Source of the DNA: Tildeniella torsiva UHER 1998/13D
GTDB lineage: Bacteria; Cyanobacteriota; Cyanobacteriia; Phormidesmidales; Phormidesmidaceae
Assembly (NCBI GenBank): GCA_019358835.1
Contig: JAHHIH010000022.1
Coordinates: 1 to 64,000 of the forward strand
Direction: 5' to 3'
DNA: 64,000 nt
Position numbers and translations under genes: made by a program. Positions 1-8,672 of the stretch are shown here, one piece after another. Position 1 is the first letter of the stretch. The number at the start of each line of letters is the position of its first letter. The notes below the pieces were generated by a model. It searched no databases. It saw only the letters and a program-made list of their open reading frames with translations, and had not been told where the DNA came from.

Positions 1-126
1 TTGCCCTTAACCTGCTCACGCAGGAGTCCTCTGCAAAGGTCGGCAAGAAGGCGAAACGGCTTAAGGCTGGCTGGGACAACGACTACCTGCTTAGAGTTCT
101 CGCTTCCTGAGTATGCGTTTGCCCTG
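1..126 (+). mobile_element. Right end of an ISAs1-like insertion sequence, cut by the window edge
   Basis: The first 110 bases encode the C-terminus of a DDE transposase, followed directly by a terminal sequence ending ATGCGTTTGCCCTG at about 126. That end resembles the right inverted repeat of ISAs1-type elements as I remember them. The left end and most of the transposase lie outside the window, so the inverted-repeat pair and target duplication cannot be checked. Confidence 0.55.
3..110 (+). CDS. Transposase, C-terminal fragment (ISAs1 family)
   Basis: Only the last 35 codons are visible. The reading frame open from base 3 to the TGA at 108-110 contains the segments KKAKRLKAGWDNDYLLRVL and ALNLL, which I recognise as the typical tail of ISAs1-family DDE transposases. 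The product would catalyse cut-and-paste movement of its own element. It is partial because of the window boundary, so whether the full gene is intact is unknown. Confidence 0.6.
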   Translation, partial: ALNLLTQESSAKVGKKAKRLKAGWDNDYLLRVLAS

Positions 127-197
127 GCTGGCCTGGCGACAGAATGTAGCCTAGGCCGTTTGGTCTGATACAATGAAGCGCGTTATTCTCGCATTCG

Positions 198-722
198 GTG
201 CAGCCTTTGAGTCAGTCCATGGAAGCGTCGCTCGAATCCGCTAAAGTCGACACGTTTTTGCAGGAACTCGCGGCCATTCAGCAGTCGGGTTCTAAGCGGG
301 TGGCTATTCTGGGGTCGCGCCATGTGCCGATTACCCATCAACAGCTAATCGAGCTGATGGCCTATGCCCTGGCCCTGGGGGGTAACCGCATCATTACGTC
401 GGGGGCGACGGGCACTAACTTTGCTGCCATTAAGGGGGCCATGAAAGCCGACCCCAACCTGCTGACCGTCATTTTGCCCCAGAGTCTAGAGCGGCAGCCC
501 CAGGAGTCGAAAGACCAGCTGGAACAGGTGATGCACCTGGTAGAAAACCCAGCCAACGACAGCCTCTCTCTAGCAGAGGCCAGCTCTGTGTGTAACCAGG
601 AAATTATTTCTCGCTGTCAGCAGCTAATCTGCTTCGCCTTCCACGACAGCACCACCCTGCTGAAAACCTGCCAGGATGCAGAAGATCAGCGCAAGATTGT
701 GACGCTGTTTTACTTCGACTAG
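198..722 (+). CDS. DprA/SLOG-like Rossmann-fold protein
   Basis: The 174-residue protein has a nucleotide-binding Rossmann-like core starting with VAILGSRHVPI near residue 35, followed by a glycine-rich GGNRIITSGATGTN segment. This pattern is shared by DprA, lysine-decarboxylase-like LOG and other SLOG proteins. Cyanobacterial homologues are often labelled DNA recombination-mediator protein A, but the protein is much shorter than true DprA and lacks its extra domains, so a role in DNA uptake is unproven. A GTG start at 198 is used. A TTG at 210 or an ATG at 219 is equally possible, and no clear ribosome binding site decides between them. It is monocistronic, between the insertion-sequence end and a MAPEG gene. 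Confidence 0.75.
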   Translation: MQPLSQSMEASLESAKVDTFLQELAAIQQSGSKRVAILGSRHVPITHQQLIELMAYALALGGNRIITSGATGTNFAAIKGAMKADPNLLTVILPQSLERQPQESKDQLEQVMHLVENPANDSLSLAEASSVCNQEIISRCQQLICFAFHDSTTLLKTCQDAEDQRKIVTLFYFD

Positions 723-739
723 CGATTTTGGGAAGGCTG

Positions 740-800
740 GTAGGTTAAAAGGTCAGAAAGTTAGCAGGTTGAAAACTTTCTAACTTGCTAACCTGTCAAC
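740..800. repeat. Hairpin-forming short-word repeat
   Basis: The segment contains GTTAGCAGGTTG (760-771) followed by ACTTTCTAACTTGCTAACCT, so the left words pair with the right words in more than one register. The same words, GTTAGCAGGTTG and AACTTTCTAAC, recur at 22863-22901, and a partial match lies near 43070. It sits between two plus-strand genes. Confidence 0.5.
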
Positions 801-847
801 GTCTCCCATAGTCCCCTCAACAGAAAAATTAGCGAGGATAGCGATCG

Positions 848-1264
848 ATGGCATCTGTGCTTACTATGCCGGGGTTTTTGCTGGTCAGCATCGGGCTAGC
901 GGCACTGCTGGTTTATCTGCCGTTCTTGGCGGTGGGCTATGGGCGTTTTGCGGTGGGCTACGACCAGGCTGCGCCCCGAGCCATGCTGGCCAAACTGCCC
1001 CCCTATGCCCAGCGGGCCACCTGGGCCCACGAGAATGCCTTTGAATCTATCACTCTATACGCTCCGGCAGCGCTGATGGCCTATGTGACCCAGCAGCAGT
1101 CAGGGCTGGCGTTGGGGGCTGCGATCGCCTACCTGATCGCCCGTACTCTTTACCCAGTGGCCTACATTTTGAATGTGCCGATCGGGCGATCGCTGATGTT
1201 TGCCGTGGCCAACCTCAGTACCTTCACCCTCTATGTCTTGAGCTGTCGGTCGGCCTTGATGTAG
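848..1264 (+). CDS. MAPEG family membrane protein
   Basis: This 138-residue protein is mostly hydrophobic, with an N-terminal membrane helix (residues about 8-30) and two or three more in the second half. The central KLPPYAQRATWAHENAFES segment carries the Arg-x-x-x-x-His-Glu-Asn-x-x-Glu pattern of the MAPEG family (membrane-associated proteins in eicosanoid and glutathione metabolism). Family members are trimeric membrane enzymes that act with glutathione. The substrate in cyanobacteria is not known. The length is typical for the family. It is a stand-alone gene with a short gap before yajQ. Confidence 0.85.
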   Translation: MASVLTMPGFLLVSIGLAALLVYLPFLAVGYGRFAVGYDQAAPRAMLAKLPPYAQRATWAHENAFESITLYAPAALMAYVTQQQSGLALGAAIAYLIARTLYPVAYILNVPIGRSLMFAVANLSTFTLYVLSCRSALM

Positions 1265-1366
1265 TCTGTTGGTGCGTAAGTTCATCCCAGTCAAGTCCAG
1301 ACGTGGGGTTTTGCCACTGGCAAAACGACCGACATCACATAGGACTTGGCATATACAACGAGACCC

Positions 1367-1858
1367 ATGGCTTCTAGCTTTTCCTTTGATATCGTCAGCG
1401 ATTTTGATCGCCAGGAACTGGTCAACGCCCTCGACCAGACCCGGCGAGACGTGATCAGCCGCTACGACCTGAAGGACACTAAGACCACCATTGACCTGGC
1501 GGATAGCAGCATTACCATCGAAACCGCCAGCGATATGACCCTGGATGCAGTCAAAGACTTGTTGTATCAAAAAGCGGCCAAGCGCAATCTGTCCCTGAAA
1601 ATTTTTGAGTTCGGTGATGTGGAAGCCGCCAGCGGCACCCGCGTACGCCAGGTGATCACCCTCAAAAAGGGCATCGAGCAGGAGATGGGTAAACAGATTA
1701 CCAAGCTGATTCGTGACAACCTTAAGAAGGTGACCGCCGCCATCCAAGGGGATGCGGTGCGGGTGACGGGCAAGTCGAAGGATGACCTGCAACAGGCCAT
1801 GCAGCTGGTGAAGCAAGAAGAGTGGCCCGTGGCAGTGCAGTTTACCAACTATCGGTAG
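1367..1858 (+). CDS. yajQ: YajQ family nucleotide-binding protein
   Basis: The 163-residue product begins [21 protein letters not shown], the standard N-terminus of YajQ (UPF0234). For that reason I start at the ATG at 1367, although the frame is open further upstream from a TTG. The family folds as two tandem ferredoxin-like domains and binds nucleotides. In Xanthomonas a member binds cyclic di-GMP and acts as a transcriptional co-regulator. In this organism the ligand is unknown. The protein is full length and cytosolic, and a YraN gene follows after about 84 bases on the same strand. Confidence 0.92.
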   Translation: MASSFSFDIVSDFDRQELVNALDQTRRDVISRYDLKDTKTTIDLADSSITIETASDMTLDAVKDLLYQKAAKRNLSLKIFEFGDVEAASGTRVRQVITLKKGIEQEMGKQITKLIRDNLKKVTAAIQGDAVRVTGKSKDDLQQAMQLVKQEEWPVAVQFTNYR

Positions 1859-1942
1859 GCACTTTCGGTAAGAACTTTTGGCAGGGCGATCGCCCCTCAT
1901 CCCCTGGGCACGCTAAAAGTTGCTGCCTGGAAGCCTTCTGCC

Positions 1943-2395
1943 ATGACCGCCGAACTGAGCAAAACCGAACTGGGCACCCTAGGGGAAACCCTGGTGGCCA
2001 ACTGGCTGACGACCCAGGGCTGGAGACAGTGCGATCGCCAGTGGCACTGCCGCTGGGGCGAGCTGGATCTGGTGATGGCCCAGGGAGCCGCCAACGCCAG
2101 CGGTCAGCTGGCCTTTGTGGAAGTCAAAACTCGCAGCCAGGGCAATTGGGATGCCTACGGCCTGATGGCCATTACCCGCAGCAAGCAGGCTAAACTGTGG
2201 AAAGCGGCCCAGCTCTACCTGCTCAAGCATCCCCAGTGGGCTGAGGCCACCTGCCGATTTGACGTAGCTCTGGTGGCCTGTCGAAGAGGTCGTCAACCAC
2301 CTACTAACCCCGCCAAGCACCTGTCTGTGGATGATGCTCGCTATTTAACGCTGCAAGACTACATCGAAAATGCCTTTGATGTACCCGGTCGCTAA
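1943..2395 (+). CDS. YraN family (UPF0102) endonuclease-like protein
   Basis: The 150-residue protein has the PD-(D/E)XK nuclease-like core of UPF0102: GELDLVM at about residues 34-40 supplies the acidic residues and FVEVKTRS at about 58-65 supplies the Glu-x-Lys pair. The opening GTLGETLVANWL helix is also typical. YraN proteins resemble Holliday-junction resolvases in fold, but no clear physiological role is established. It lies downstream of yajQ and is probably co-transcribed. A non-coding stretch of about 200 bases follows. Confidence 0.88.
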   Translation: MTAELSKTELGTLGETLVANWLTTQGWRQCDRQWHCRWGELDLVMAQGAANASGQLAFVEVKTRSQGNWDAYGLMAITRSKQAKLWKAAQLYLLKHPQWAEATCRFDVALVACRRGRQPPTNPAKHLSVDDARYLTLQDYIENAFDVPGR

Positions 2396-2596
2396 AGGCT
2401 GTAGAGTTGAGCAAAACCGGAATTCTTAAGTAAATAATAACGCCCCATTAACGGCATTCAGCCATTCATAGTCTAAGCTGCTATATAGAGGTATCGTCGT
2501 TGTCCTGCCTCTATCCCTAGCGTCTGCATCCAGCCAGTGGGCTAGAGCAGGCTGTCTACCGTACTTCCCAGTCCGCTGTTTCTCTGGGAATGCCCT

Positions 2597-3166
2597 ATGA
2601 CTAAATTTGCTATTTATGTTTGCCCGACTGGAAGCCTAGCCGAGCAAATCAAACGGTTCTTAGCCGAGCACAGAGAGACAGCCCCACCCCTGCAGCAAGG
2701 CCCAGACGCCTGCTGCTTGCTAATTGAAGGCTTTGAAGAACAGTCTGGTGCGGCCCCAATCTATACCCGCAGCCTCGATCGCGCCTACAACCGGGGTTTA
2801 AAAGCGCGCCCTACTCCGGTGGTAACCCTAGAGGGCCTAGTGGTTAAACCCGACTGGAGCGGTCTGGCAATTACGTCTCCCTGGCTGAAGCAGGTAATGG
2901 TGAATTTTGCCTGCACCGTGAAGTCGCCCACCCGAAAAATGCCCCTCCGCATTCAAGATGAGCTGGGTCTGCCCCTAGCCTATGGCCCCAACCGCAAAGA
3001 CAATAAGGCCATCGTCACCCAAGCCAAAGCCGCCATCGACTGGAAAACCCCTACCCAGTGGGAAATGCGGTTTTATCAGCAGTTGACCAATCAAAGCTGG
3101 AAATGCCATAGCAGCTGGGATTTAGGTGAAGGCCAGCCTGCGGTAATGGAGGCCTCGGTAAACTAG
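2597..3166 (+). CDS. Conserved cyanobacterial protein, possibly a degenerate 2H-phosphoesterase-like fold
   Basis: I do not assign a function to this 189-residue cytosolic protein. Its arrangement, with an N-terminal YVCPTGSLAEQI strand and helix, a middle CLLIEGFEE strand, a later LGLPLAYG strand and a closing WEMRFYQQLTNQSWKCHSSW segment, resembles cyanobacterial relatives that I associate with 2H phosphoesterases. The two catalytic His-x-Thr/Ser motifs expected of active members are absent here: the corresponding places read CCLLIEGF and LGLPLAYG. It is either an inactive relative or a different fold. The start is an ATG, and a RibD-type gene follows closely. Confidence 0.6.
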   Translation: MTKFAIYVCPTGSLAEQIKRFLAEHRETAPPLQQGPDACCLLIEGFEEQSGAAPIYTRSLDRAYNRGLKARPTPVVTLEGLVVKPDWSGLAITSPWLKQVMVNFACTVKSPTRKMPLRIQDELGLPLAYGPNRKDNKAIVTQAKAAIDWKTPTQWEMRFYQQLTNQSWKCHSSWDLGEGQPAVMEASVN

Positions 3167-3190
3167 GGATACGTTCTCTTGCCCTGACCC

Positions 3191-3979
3191 TTGGCGATCG
3201 CCCCCAACCCACCGATTCCCCACATCACTCTGGTGCTGGCCATGAGTCTGGACGGCAAAATTGCCGATGCCCAGCGCGGGGCTGCCCGCTTTTCCTCGGC
3301 GGCTGACCTAGCCCATCTGGAGGAAAAAGTGGCGGCGGCGGATGGAGTGCTGTTTGGCGGGGGCACCCTGCGGGCCTACGGCACGACCCTGAGTGTGCGC
3401 GACCCAGACCTGCTGGCCCAGCGACGGCAGCGGCAGCAGACCAACCAGCCCATGCAGATTGTCTGGTCGCCCTCGGGCAACCTCGACCCCAAGCTTCGGT
3501 ACTTTCAGCAGCCGATACCCAGAGGGTTAGTCACGACTGCTGCTGGAGCTCACCGCTGGGCAGAAACAGGGCAATTCGAGCACATTTGGCCAGTGCCCGC
3601 AGCCAAAACCCAGCCCTGGGATTGGCCCTGGATCTTAGCCCAGTTGAAAGCAGCGGGCATTCACCGTCTGGCTCTGCTGGGCGGAGGTAGGCTAACGGCA
3701 GAGCTGCTGAGTCGCCACTGCGTCCACGAGGTGTTTATGACGGTGTGCCCACTGATTTTGGGCGGGGCAACGGCCCCCACCCCGGTGGATGGCGCAGGTT
3801 TTTTGGTGGCGGTGGCTCCCCGATTGCAGTTGCTCTCCCATCGGGCGGTGGCAGGGGAGGTGTTTTTGCACTATCGGGTCAAGGGAATGTCTGCAGGAGA
3901 AACAGATTTCCCAGAGCCAAGCGATCGCTCCATAGCTGAGGGCATTCTTGTCCTGGAAGGGCAAAACTCCAAAACCTAA
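3191..3979 (+). CDS. RibD C-terminal-type reductase
   Basis: The 262-residue protein matches the RibD C-terminal/dihydrofolate-reductase-like superfamily. It has the opening strand ITLVLAMSLDGKIAD, a central GGGTLRAYGTTL, and LALLGGGRLTAELLS, which forms the NADPH-binding glycine-rich loop. In riboflavin synthesis such proteins reduce the ribosylaminopyrimidine intermediate with NADPH. There is no deaminase domain, so this is a stand-alone reductase or a paralogue with another substrate. The TTG at 3191 is chosen because later start codons would fall inside the first strand. It follows the preceding gene after 24 bases. Confidence 0.8.
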   Translation: MAIAPNPPIPHITLVLAMSLDGKIADAQRGAARFSSAADLAHLEEKVAAADGVLFGGGTLRAYGTTLSVRDPDLLAQRRQRQQTNQPMQIVWSPSGNLDPKLRYFQQPIPRGLVTTAAGAHRWAETGQFEHIWPVPAAKTQPWDWPWILAQLKAAGIHRLALLGGGRLTAELLSRHCVHEVFMTVCPLILGGATAPTPVDGAGFLVAVAPRLQLLSHRAVAGEVFLHYRVKGMSAGETDFPEPSDRSIAEGILVLEGQNSKT

Positions 3980-4057
3980 CCCAGGCTGCTCCTGCACCGC
4001 GCGATAAATTCCTTTACCCTGGAGAATAACCAACCTTCTCCTACTGACGCATCATCC

Positions 4058-5263
4058 ATGGGCTATCCCTCTGTGCCGTCGCTAACCGCTACCTGGCTGC
4101 ACTCCATTGATGAGGTTCCCGAGGCCGTGTGGGATGAACTGGCCCAGCCCCTAGCGACACCGTTTCTGGAGTGGAGCTGGCTGCACAACATGGAGCGATC
4201 GGGCAGCGTGGGGGCCAATGCGGGCTGGCTACCCTGCCACCTGGCTATATGGCAGGGCACCACCCTTGTGGGGGCCGCCCCCATGTACCTGAAGGGCCAC
4301 AGTCGAGGCGAGTTTGTCTTTGACCACCAGTGGGCCGATCTGGCTGAGCGGCTGGGGGTGGAATACTATCCCAAGCTGCTGGGCATGTCGCCGTTTACCC
4401 CGGCAGAGGGCTATCGGTTTCTGATTGCCCCCGACGCCGATGAAGCGATTATTACTCGGGCCATGGTGGAGGTGATTGATGGGTTTTGCGATCGCAACAA
4501 TATCTCCGGCTGCCACTTTCTCTACGTCGACCCCCAGTGGCGGTCCACCATGACCCAGCTGGGCTACTCAGAGTGGCTGCACCACAGCTACGTGTGGCAA
4601 AACCAAGGGTTCAAAGACTTTGACGACTACCTGGGCATGTTCAACGCCAACCAGCGGCGCAACATCAAGCGCGAGCGCAAGTCGATGGCGACGGCGGGCC
4701 TGCGCCTGGAGGCGATCGCTGGGGACGCCATCAGCAACTCCCTGTGCGACCAGATGTACGACTTTTACGCCGATACCTGCGACAAGTTTGGCTGGTGGGG
4801 CAGCAAATACCTGAGCCGCAAGTTCTTTCACCTGCTGCACCACGACTACCGCCACCGCATGGTGTTTTTTGCCGCCTACGGCGAAGACGACAGCGACCCG
4901 GTGGGCATGTCGTTTTGCCTGACCAAGGGCGATCGCCTCTACGGTCGCTACTGGGGCTCGGCGATGGAGATGGACAATCTGCACTTTAACGCCTGCTACT
5001 ACGCGCCGATCGAATGGGCGATCGCTAACGGCATTACCCTGTTTGACCCCGGAGCCGGGGGCCGCCACAAAAAACGGCGGGGCTTTCCGGCCCTGGGCAA
5101 CTACAGCCTGCACCGGTTCTATGCCCCGCGCATGAAAACGCTGCTGACCCGCTACATCAACGAGGTCAACGAGCTAGAGCAGCAGGAAATCGACGCCATC
5201 AACGCCGAACTGCCGCTCAAGCTGCTGCCGGGAGACAAGCCCTGCCCTGAAGCGCATAGCTAA
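4058..5263 (+). CDS. FemAB-like peptidoglycan acyltransferase (GNAT superfamily)
   Basis: The 401-residue protein matches the FemAB-like family (Pfam PF04339 type), annotated as GNAT acyltransferases or peptidoglycan biosynthesis/recognition proteins. Recognisable pieces are FLEWSWLHNMERSGS near residue 35, the basic NANQRRNIKRERKSM helix near 200, DKFGWWGSKYLSRKFF near 240 and the C-terminal GITLFDPGAGGRHKKRRGF. Related Fem enzymes add amino acids to cell-wall precursors using aminoacyl-tRNA; the donor and acceptor here are unknown. There is no signal peptide or membrane helix. A cyclase gene follows 78 bases downstream. Confidence 0.8.
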   Translation: MGYPSVPSLTATWLHSIDEVPEAVWDELAQPLATPFLEWSWLHNMERSGSVGANAGWLPCHLAIWQGTTLVGAAPMYLKGHSRGEFVFDHQWADLAERLGVEYYPKLLGMSPFTPAEGYRFLIAPDADEAIITRAMVEVIDGFCDRNNISGCHFLYVDPQWRSTMTQLGYSEWLHHSYVWQNQGFKDFDDYLGMFNANQRRNIKRERKSMATAGLRLEAIAGDAISNSLCDQMYDFYADTCDKFGWWGSKYLSRKFFHLLHHDYRHRMVFFAAYGEDDSDPVGMSFCLTKGDRLYGRYWGSAMEMDNLHFNACYYAPIEWAIANGITLFDPGAGGRHKKRRGFPALGNYSLHRFYAPRMKTLLTRYINEVNELEQQEIDAINAELPLKLLPGDKPCPEAHS

Positions 5264-5341
5264 ACCGATGGGGCCATAGCCACCGATTGGGCACCCTAGG
5301 GCAGAACAGACATTGAGTCGGATCAGCAATGGATAGGGGCA

Positions 5342-6889
5342 GTGGCAGAACTGGAGAGCATTGAGCGTAGCCTGCGAGACTTGGTGCCCGCCGACTTGTA
5401 CGCCGCCCTATGGGTTGATCCCTCGCCCAAGACTATGGTCAAGGTGTTTGACCACTTGCGCACCCTACAGCACATTTTGATCGACTACGTGCCACGAGAC
5501 GTGGCCCAGCAGCCACCCTTCAGCCCTCAGATCCGCCACCGCTGGCACCGGGGCACGCTGCTATTTACCGATTTAGCAGGGTTTACGCCGCTGTTTGCGG
5601 CCAACGCAGCCTCAGGCCGCGCCGGGGCCGAAACCCTGCTGGCGCTGATCAACGCCTACTTTGCTCAGATGGTAGAGCTGGTTAGCAAGGCCGGTGGCAA
5701 TCTGCTGGAGTTTACCGGCGATGCGATGCTGGTACAGTTTCGCCACGAGGCCTACCAGTCTGAGGGGGACCACGCCGAGATTATGCAGGCAATCTACGCA
5801 GGGCTGCGCATGCAGCGGGCCATGGAAAACTTTGCCGCCATCGAAACTGCCCAGGGTTGCCTGTCGCTGCGCATGCGGCTGGGCATTCATCCGGGCCAGT
5901 TTGTGGCCGCCGATATTGGCACTCCCCTGCGCCGCGCCCACGTGCTGCTGGGCCAGCCGGTGCTGGTGGCTAAGCGCACCGAGGGGGCCGGGGTGGTGGG
6001 CCGAGTATGTCTAAGCCAGGCCGGGCGCGATCGCCTTCAGCCCACAGCCCACCCCCTGCACCTCGAACCCAACGGAGATAGCTGGCTGGTGGTCGATGAC
6101 CTGAGCGCCGAGGCGCTGGGCGAGTACGACCTCACCCTGAGCCGCCGCCGCCCGGCTAGTTCCGTGCTATTTGACCGCAGCGTGCCGGGCCTGCTGAGTG
6201 AAATTCAAACCAGCCTCGCCACCCTTGAACCCCTGGCCAGCTACCTACCCCGACCGGTGCTTCAGCTGCTGGTGAACACCGCTGCCGCCCGCCGCATTCC
6301 CCCGGCATTTCCGACGGCGGCGGTGGCCTTTGTCAACTTGATTGGCCTGCCAGAGGCGGTGGATGCCGCCTACCCCGACGATACCGACGGCATTGTCGCC
6401 TGTTTTTCCCAGGCCTTTGCCCTGATCAACGGGGCGGTAGAGCGCCGTCGCGGCATTTTGCAGAAGGTCACTTATCACTCGGTGGGCTCAGAGCTACTGA
6501 TCCATTTTGGCGTGCTTGCCCCCGACCCCGAGGCTCCCCTGCGGGCTGTTGAGGCTCTGGTAGCCATTCGCACTCTGATTAACCAGCTGCGATCGCCCCT
6601 CAGCCAGGGCCAGCCCCTGGCCATCACCTGTCGCATGGGGTTGACCTACGGCCCGGTGTTTGCCGCCGAAATTGGCGAGCCCAGGGGCCGACGCGAGTTT
6701 AACGTGCTGGGCGACACGGTCAACACCGCCGCTCGGCTGATGGGTCGAGCCAGCCCCAACCAAATTCTGCTGGATGCCGCCACCCGGCAGGCTCTCGGCC
6801 CCAACCCCGACTACCGCTGTAATTTTTTTGGGGAACTCTGTCTCAAGGGGAAGGCTGCACCCCAGCCGATCTACAGCCTCGAAGCGTGA
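5342..6889 (+). CDS. Tandem class III adenylate/guanylate cyclase-domain protein
   Basis: The 515-residue soluble protein contains two class III cyclase homology domains. Domain 1 (about 70-225) keeps both metal-binding aspartates, in LLFTDLAGFT (D77) and FTGDAML (D127), but the transition-state Asn is replaced by Leu (L208), with R212 retained. Domain 2 (about 325-490) has lost both metal aspartates (N332 in AVAFVNLIG, S383 in VGSELL) but keeps the Asn-Arg pair in NTAAR (N461, R465). The split resembles the C1/C2 arrangement of animal adenylyl cyclases, suggesting one intramolecular active site. The start is a GTG. No sensor domain is visible, and the first 60 residues are not recognised. 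Confidence 0.85.
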   Translation: MAELESIERSLRDLVPADLYAALWVDPSPKTMVKVFDHLRTLQHILIDYVPRDVAQQPPFSPQIRHRWHRGTLLFTDLAGFTPLFAANAASGRAGAETLLALINAYFAQMVELVSKAGGNLLEFTGDAMLVQFRHEAYQSEGDHAEIMQAIYAGLRMQRAMENFAAIETAQGCLSLRMRLGIHPGQFVAADIGTPLRRAHVLLGQPVLVAKRTEGAGVVGRVCLSQAGRDRLQPTAHPLHLEPNGDSWLVVDDLSAEALGEYDLTLSRRRPASSVLFDRSVPGLLSEIQTSLATLEPLASYLPRPVLQLLVNTAAARRIPPAFPTAAVAFVNLIGLPEAVDAAYPDDTDGIVACFSQAFALINGAVERRRGILQKVTYHSVGSELLIHFGVLAPDPEAPLRAVEALVAIRTLINQLRSPLSQGQPLAITCRMGLTYGPVFAAEIGEPRGRREFNVLGDTVNTAARLMGRASPNQILLDAATRQALGPNPDYRCNFFGELCLKGKAAPQPIYSLEA

Positions 6890-6987
6890 TCTCACCCTTG
6901 AAGAGTTGAGCCGGCGGTTGCGCACGCTACCATAGAGAGTCGTAACCTTAGTCCTGTCAGGCTGCGATCGCTGTCGCCTAACCCGCA

Positions 6988-7395
6988 ATGACTCTACCCT
7001 CTAGCACCCAACCGATCGATCGAGCCCAGCGCTTGGCCCTCGATGACCAGCTCTCGAAACGCTACATTGAGCTAGACCCGGCGGGCTATTTCCTCATTTA
7101 TTTAGACGTGGAGCAGGGGCTAATTTGCGCCAAGCACTTTGCCAACATCATTAACGACAAAGGGCTGGCCTGCGACCCGACTACGGGCAAACCCTTACCC
7201 GTGCGTGGCCCCATAGAGCGCGTGCCCACCTGCACCTACAGCGGTCGCACCGCCAAAGAACTCTCGATCGCCATTTTTGAAGACCCGGCTCACCCCTGCC
7301 CTATCACCCACCTCGACCATGCGGCCTATTTGGGGCGCGAGTTTGTGCGAGCCGAAGCCGCTCTCAATGCTGGCGAACCCTACATTCAAGACTGA
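6988..7395 (+). CDS. DUF4346 domain protein
   Basis: The 135-residue protein matches DUF4346, a family widespread in cyanobacteria. Features are the IELDPAGYFLIYLD strand pair near residues 28-41, LACDPTTGKPLP, SGRTAKELSIAIFED and the C-terminal LDHAAYLGREFVRAEAAL. DUF4346 is related in sequence to the A subunit of tetrahydromethanopterin S-methyltransferase of methanogens, but there is no methanogenic pathway here and the function is unknown. It is cytosolic, with no membrane segment. It is the last gene of the opening plus-strand series and converges on a minus-strand gene. Confidence 0.82.
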   Translation: MTLPSSTQPIDRAQRLALDDQLSKRYIELDPAGYFLIYLDVEQGLICAKHFANIINDKGLACDPTTGKPLPVRGPIERVPTCTYSGRTAKELSIAIFEDPAHPCPITHLDHAAYLGREFVRAEAALNAGEPYIQD

Positions 7396-7473
7396 GTCAT
7401 CTACGCTCAGGCATCCGCTCAGCAGGGCACAGGCGCTATGCTCACCCGCCCCTGAGCCTGAATGCCGCTGAGA

Positions 7474-7845
7474 CTAATGGACGCGGGACGCTAACAACTG
7501 CTCTTCTAGCGCCGCAATGCGATTGTAGGCCGCCGTCAGCTGGGCCGTCAGCCGCTGAATTTGCACGTCCTGGGAAAAATTGGTCTCAGTACTTTGGCGG
7601 TCTAAGTCGAGATAGCTGCTGTCTAGCAGAATGTCTTTGTGCTCGCAAACGCTGTCTAGCATGCTGGGGCTGTGGCGGGGCGCGTTGCCGTAGGCAAAGC
7701 GGCTAATACCAGGCTCTTCGGGGTTCACCGAGCAGGCCTGGGTAGCGATAAGGGCCGCAACCTGATCGTTAACCTGATCAATCATCTGATGCAGGGCGTC
7801 AATCTTATTTGTCAAAAGAGTGACTTGGGTTTGCATAGAGTCCAT
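7474..7845 (-). CDS. Uncharacterised coiled-coil protein
   Basis: I do not recognise this 123-residue protein. The first 35 residues (TLLTNKIDALHQMIDQVNDQV) and the last 30 (QRLTAQLTAAYNRIAALEEQL) are heptad-patterned and predicted to form coiled coils, with a less ordered middle containing two cysteines. It is probably a small oligomeric or scaffolding protein. The reading frame is long and unbroken, and the only alternative start is three codons in. It has its own upstream region of about 340 bases. Confidence 0.6.
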   Translation of the reverse strand: MDSMQTQVTLLTNKIDALHQMIDQVNDQVAALIATQACSVNPEEPGISRFAYGNAPRHSPSMLDSVCEHKDILLDSSYLDLDRQSTETNFSQDVQIQRLTAQLTAAYNRIAALEEQLLASRVH

Positions 7846-8187
7846 GTGACGCCTGAATTTTAAATTTCCCTATCATCCTAGACTCAAGCTAATAGATCCC
7901 TAGGCGTCTCCTGAATCATTTAACCTTTATTCGCAAGGGTTGCTGTGGTGTTCGCAGTCACTCTAGGCAGCTTTGCCAATCTCAACAGCGGCTAAGAAAC
8001 ATCTAGCCATATAAACCTATTTGCTGGCTTTGTTACACCTCAGCCCCAGTCAATCTAGGGCATTAAATAATATTTCTACATTAGGGGAAACATGGATTTT
8101 CCTAAGCAAATTTCGTTGTTTTACGCGGCGATCGATCGCCGTTAGCCCCTAGATTGAAAGCGATCGGCTGGGTTGTCCCAGTTGGCA
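7846..8187. other. Intergenic region without a recognisable gene
   Basis: This AT-richer stretch lies upstream of the coiled-coil gene. I see no convincing coding frame or RNA gene. The only marked structure is the palindrome GGCGATCGATCGCC near 8127-8140, an extended HIP1-like site. Confidence 0.5.
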
Positions 8188-8589
8188 TTAAGGGACTAAG
8201 GGGCTAACTAAAATGCCGATAAAGGCGATCGCCCCCAGCCCTGTCAGAATATAGGCCACGACTAAAGCTGGAGACCGCCGCGATCGATAGACCAGATCGT
8301 TACGCTGAATGCGCTGGAGCTGATGGTTGTGGTCGAGGGCCGCGCCCATCAGCGCAAAGGTGCCCAGCGCCACGAAGGACAGCCCCAGAATGCGGGTCAG
8401 CCGCAGAGGCCTCACCGGATCTCCCAAGTTCTGGTGAATGGCCGCCACAATGCGCTCAATGCCAAAGCCAAAGCCAATCAGCGCAAGGGCGGTGCGAATC
8501 CAGGCCATCAGGGTGCGCTCTTCGGCGGCGCGATTACGCTCTTTGGCCAACTCTATCGCCGCCGAAGAGTCTGAGTTAGATGCAGTCAT
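8188..8589 (-). CDS. DUF202 family membrane protein (YidH-like)
   Basis: The 133-residue protein opens with the DUF202 signature ELAKERNRAAEERTLMAWIRT, which precedes three membrane helices (about 30-50, 70-95 and 108-130). DUF202 proteins are small inner-membrane proteins of unknown function, of which E. coli YidH is one. The lengths of the helices and loops are normal. It is divergent from a second DUF202 gene at 8968, and the whole space between them is occupied by a repeat element. Confidence 0.88.
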   Translation of the reverse strand: MTASNSDSSAAIELAKERNRAAEERTLMAWIRTALALIGFGFGIERIVAAIHQNLGDPVRPLRLTRILGLSFVALGTFALMGAALDHNHQLQRIQRNDLVYRSRRSPALVVAYILTGLGAIAFIGILVSPLVP

Positions 8590-8672
8590 GGCAGGGGCAA
8601 ATACACAGACGGCTCAGCGAAACTATCGTACTCTCAGATCAGCCAATACTTACACCCGAATGGGGATGTCTA

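Noticed and set aside
1100-1900. A 266-codon minus-strand frame across MAPEG and yajQ
   Set aside because: It overlaps two clear plus-strand genes, and the translation is not protein-like.
4568-5113. A 181-codon open frame on the minus strand
   Set aside because: It lies wholly inside the FemAB-like gene on the other strand, and its product is low-complexity Val/Ala/His-rich, as expected from the complement of a GC-rich gene.
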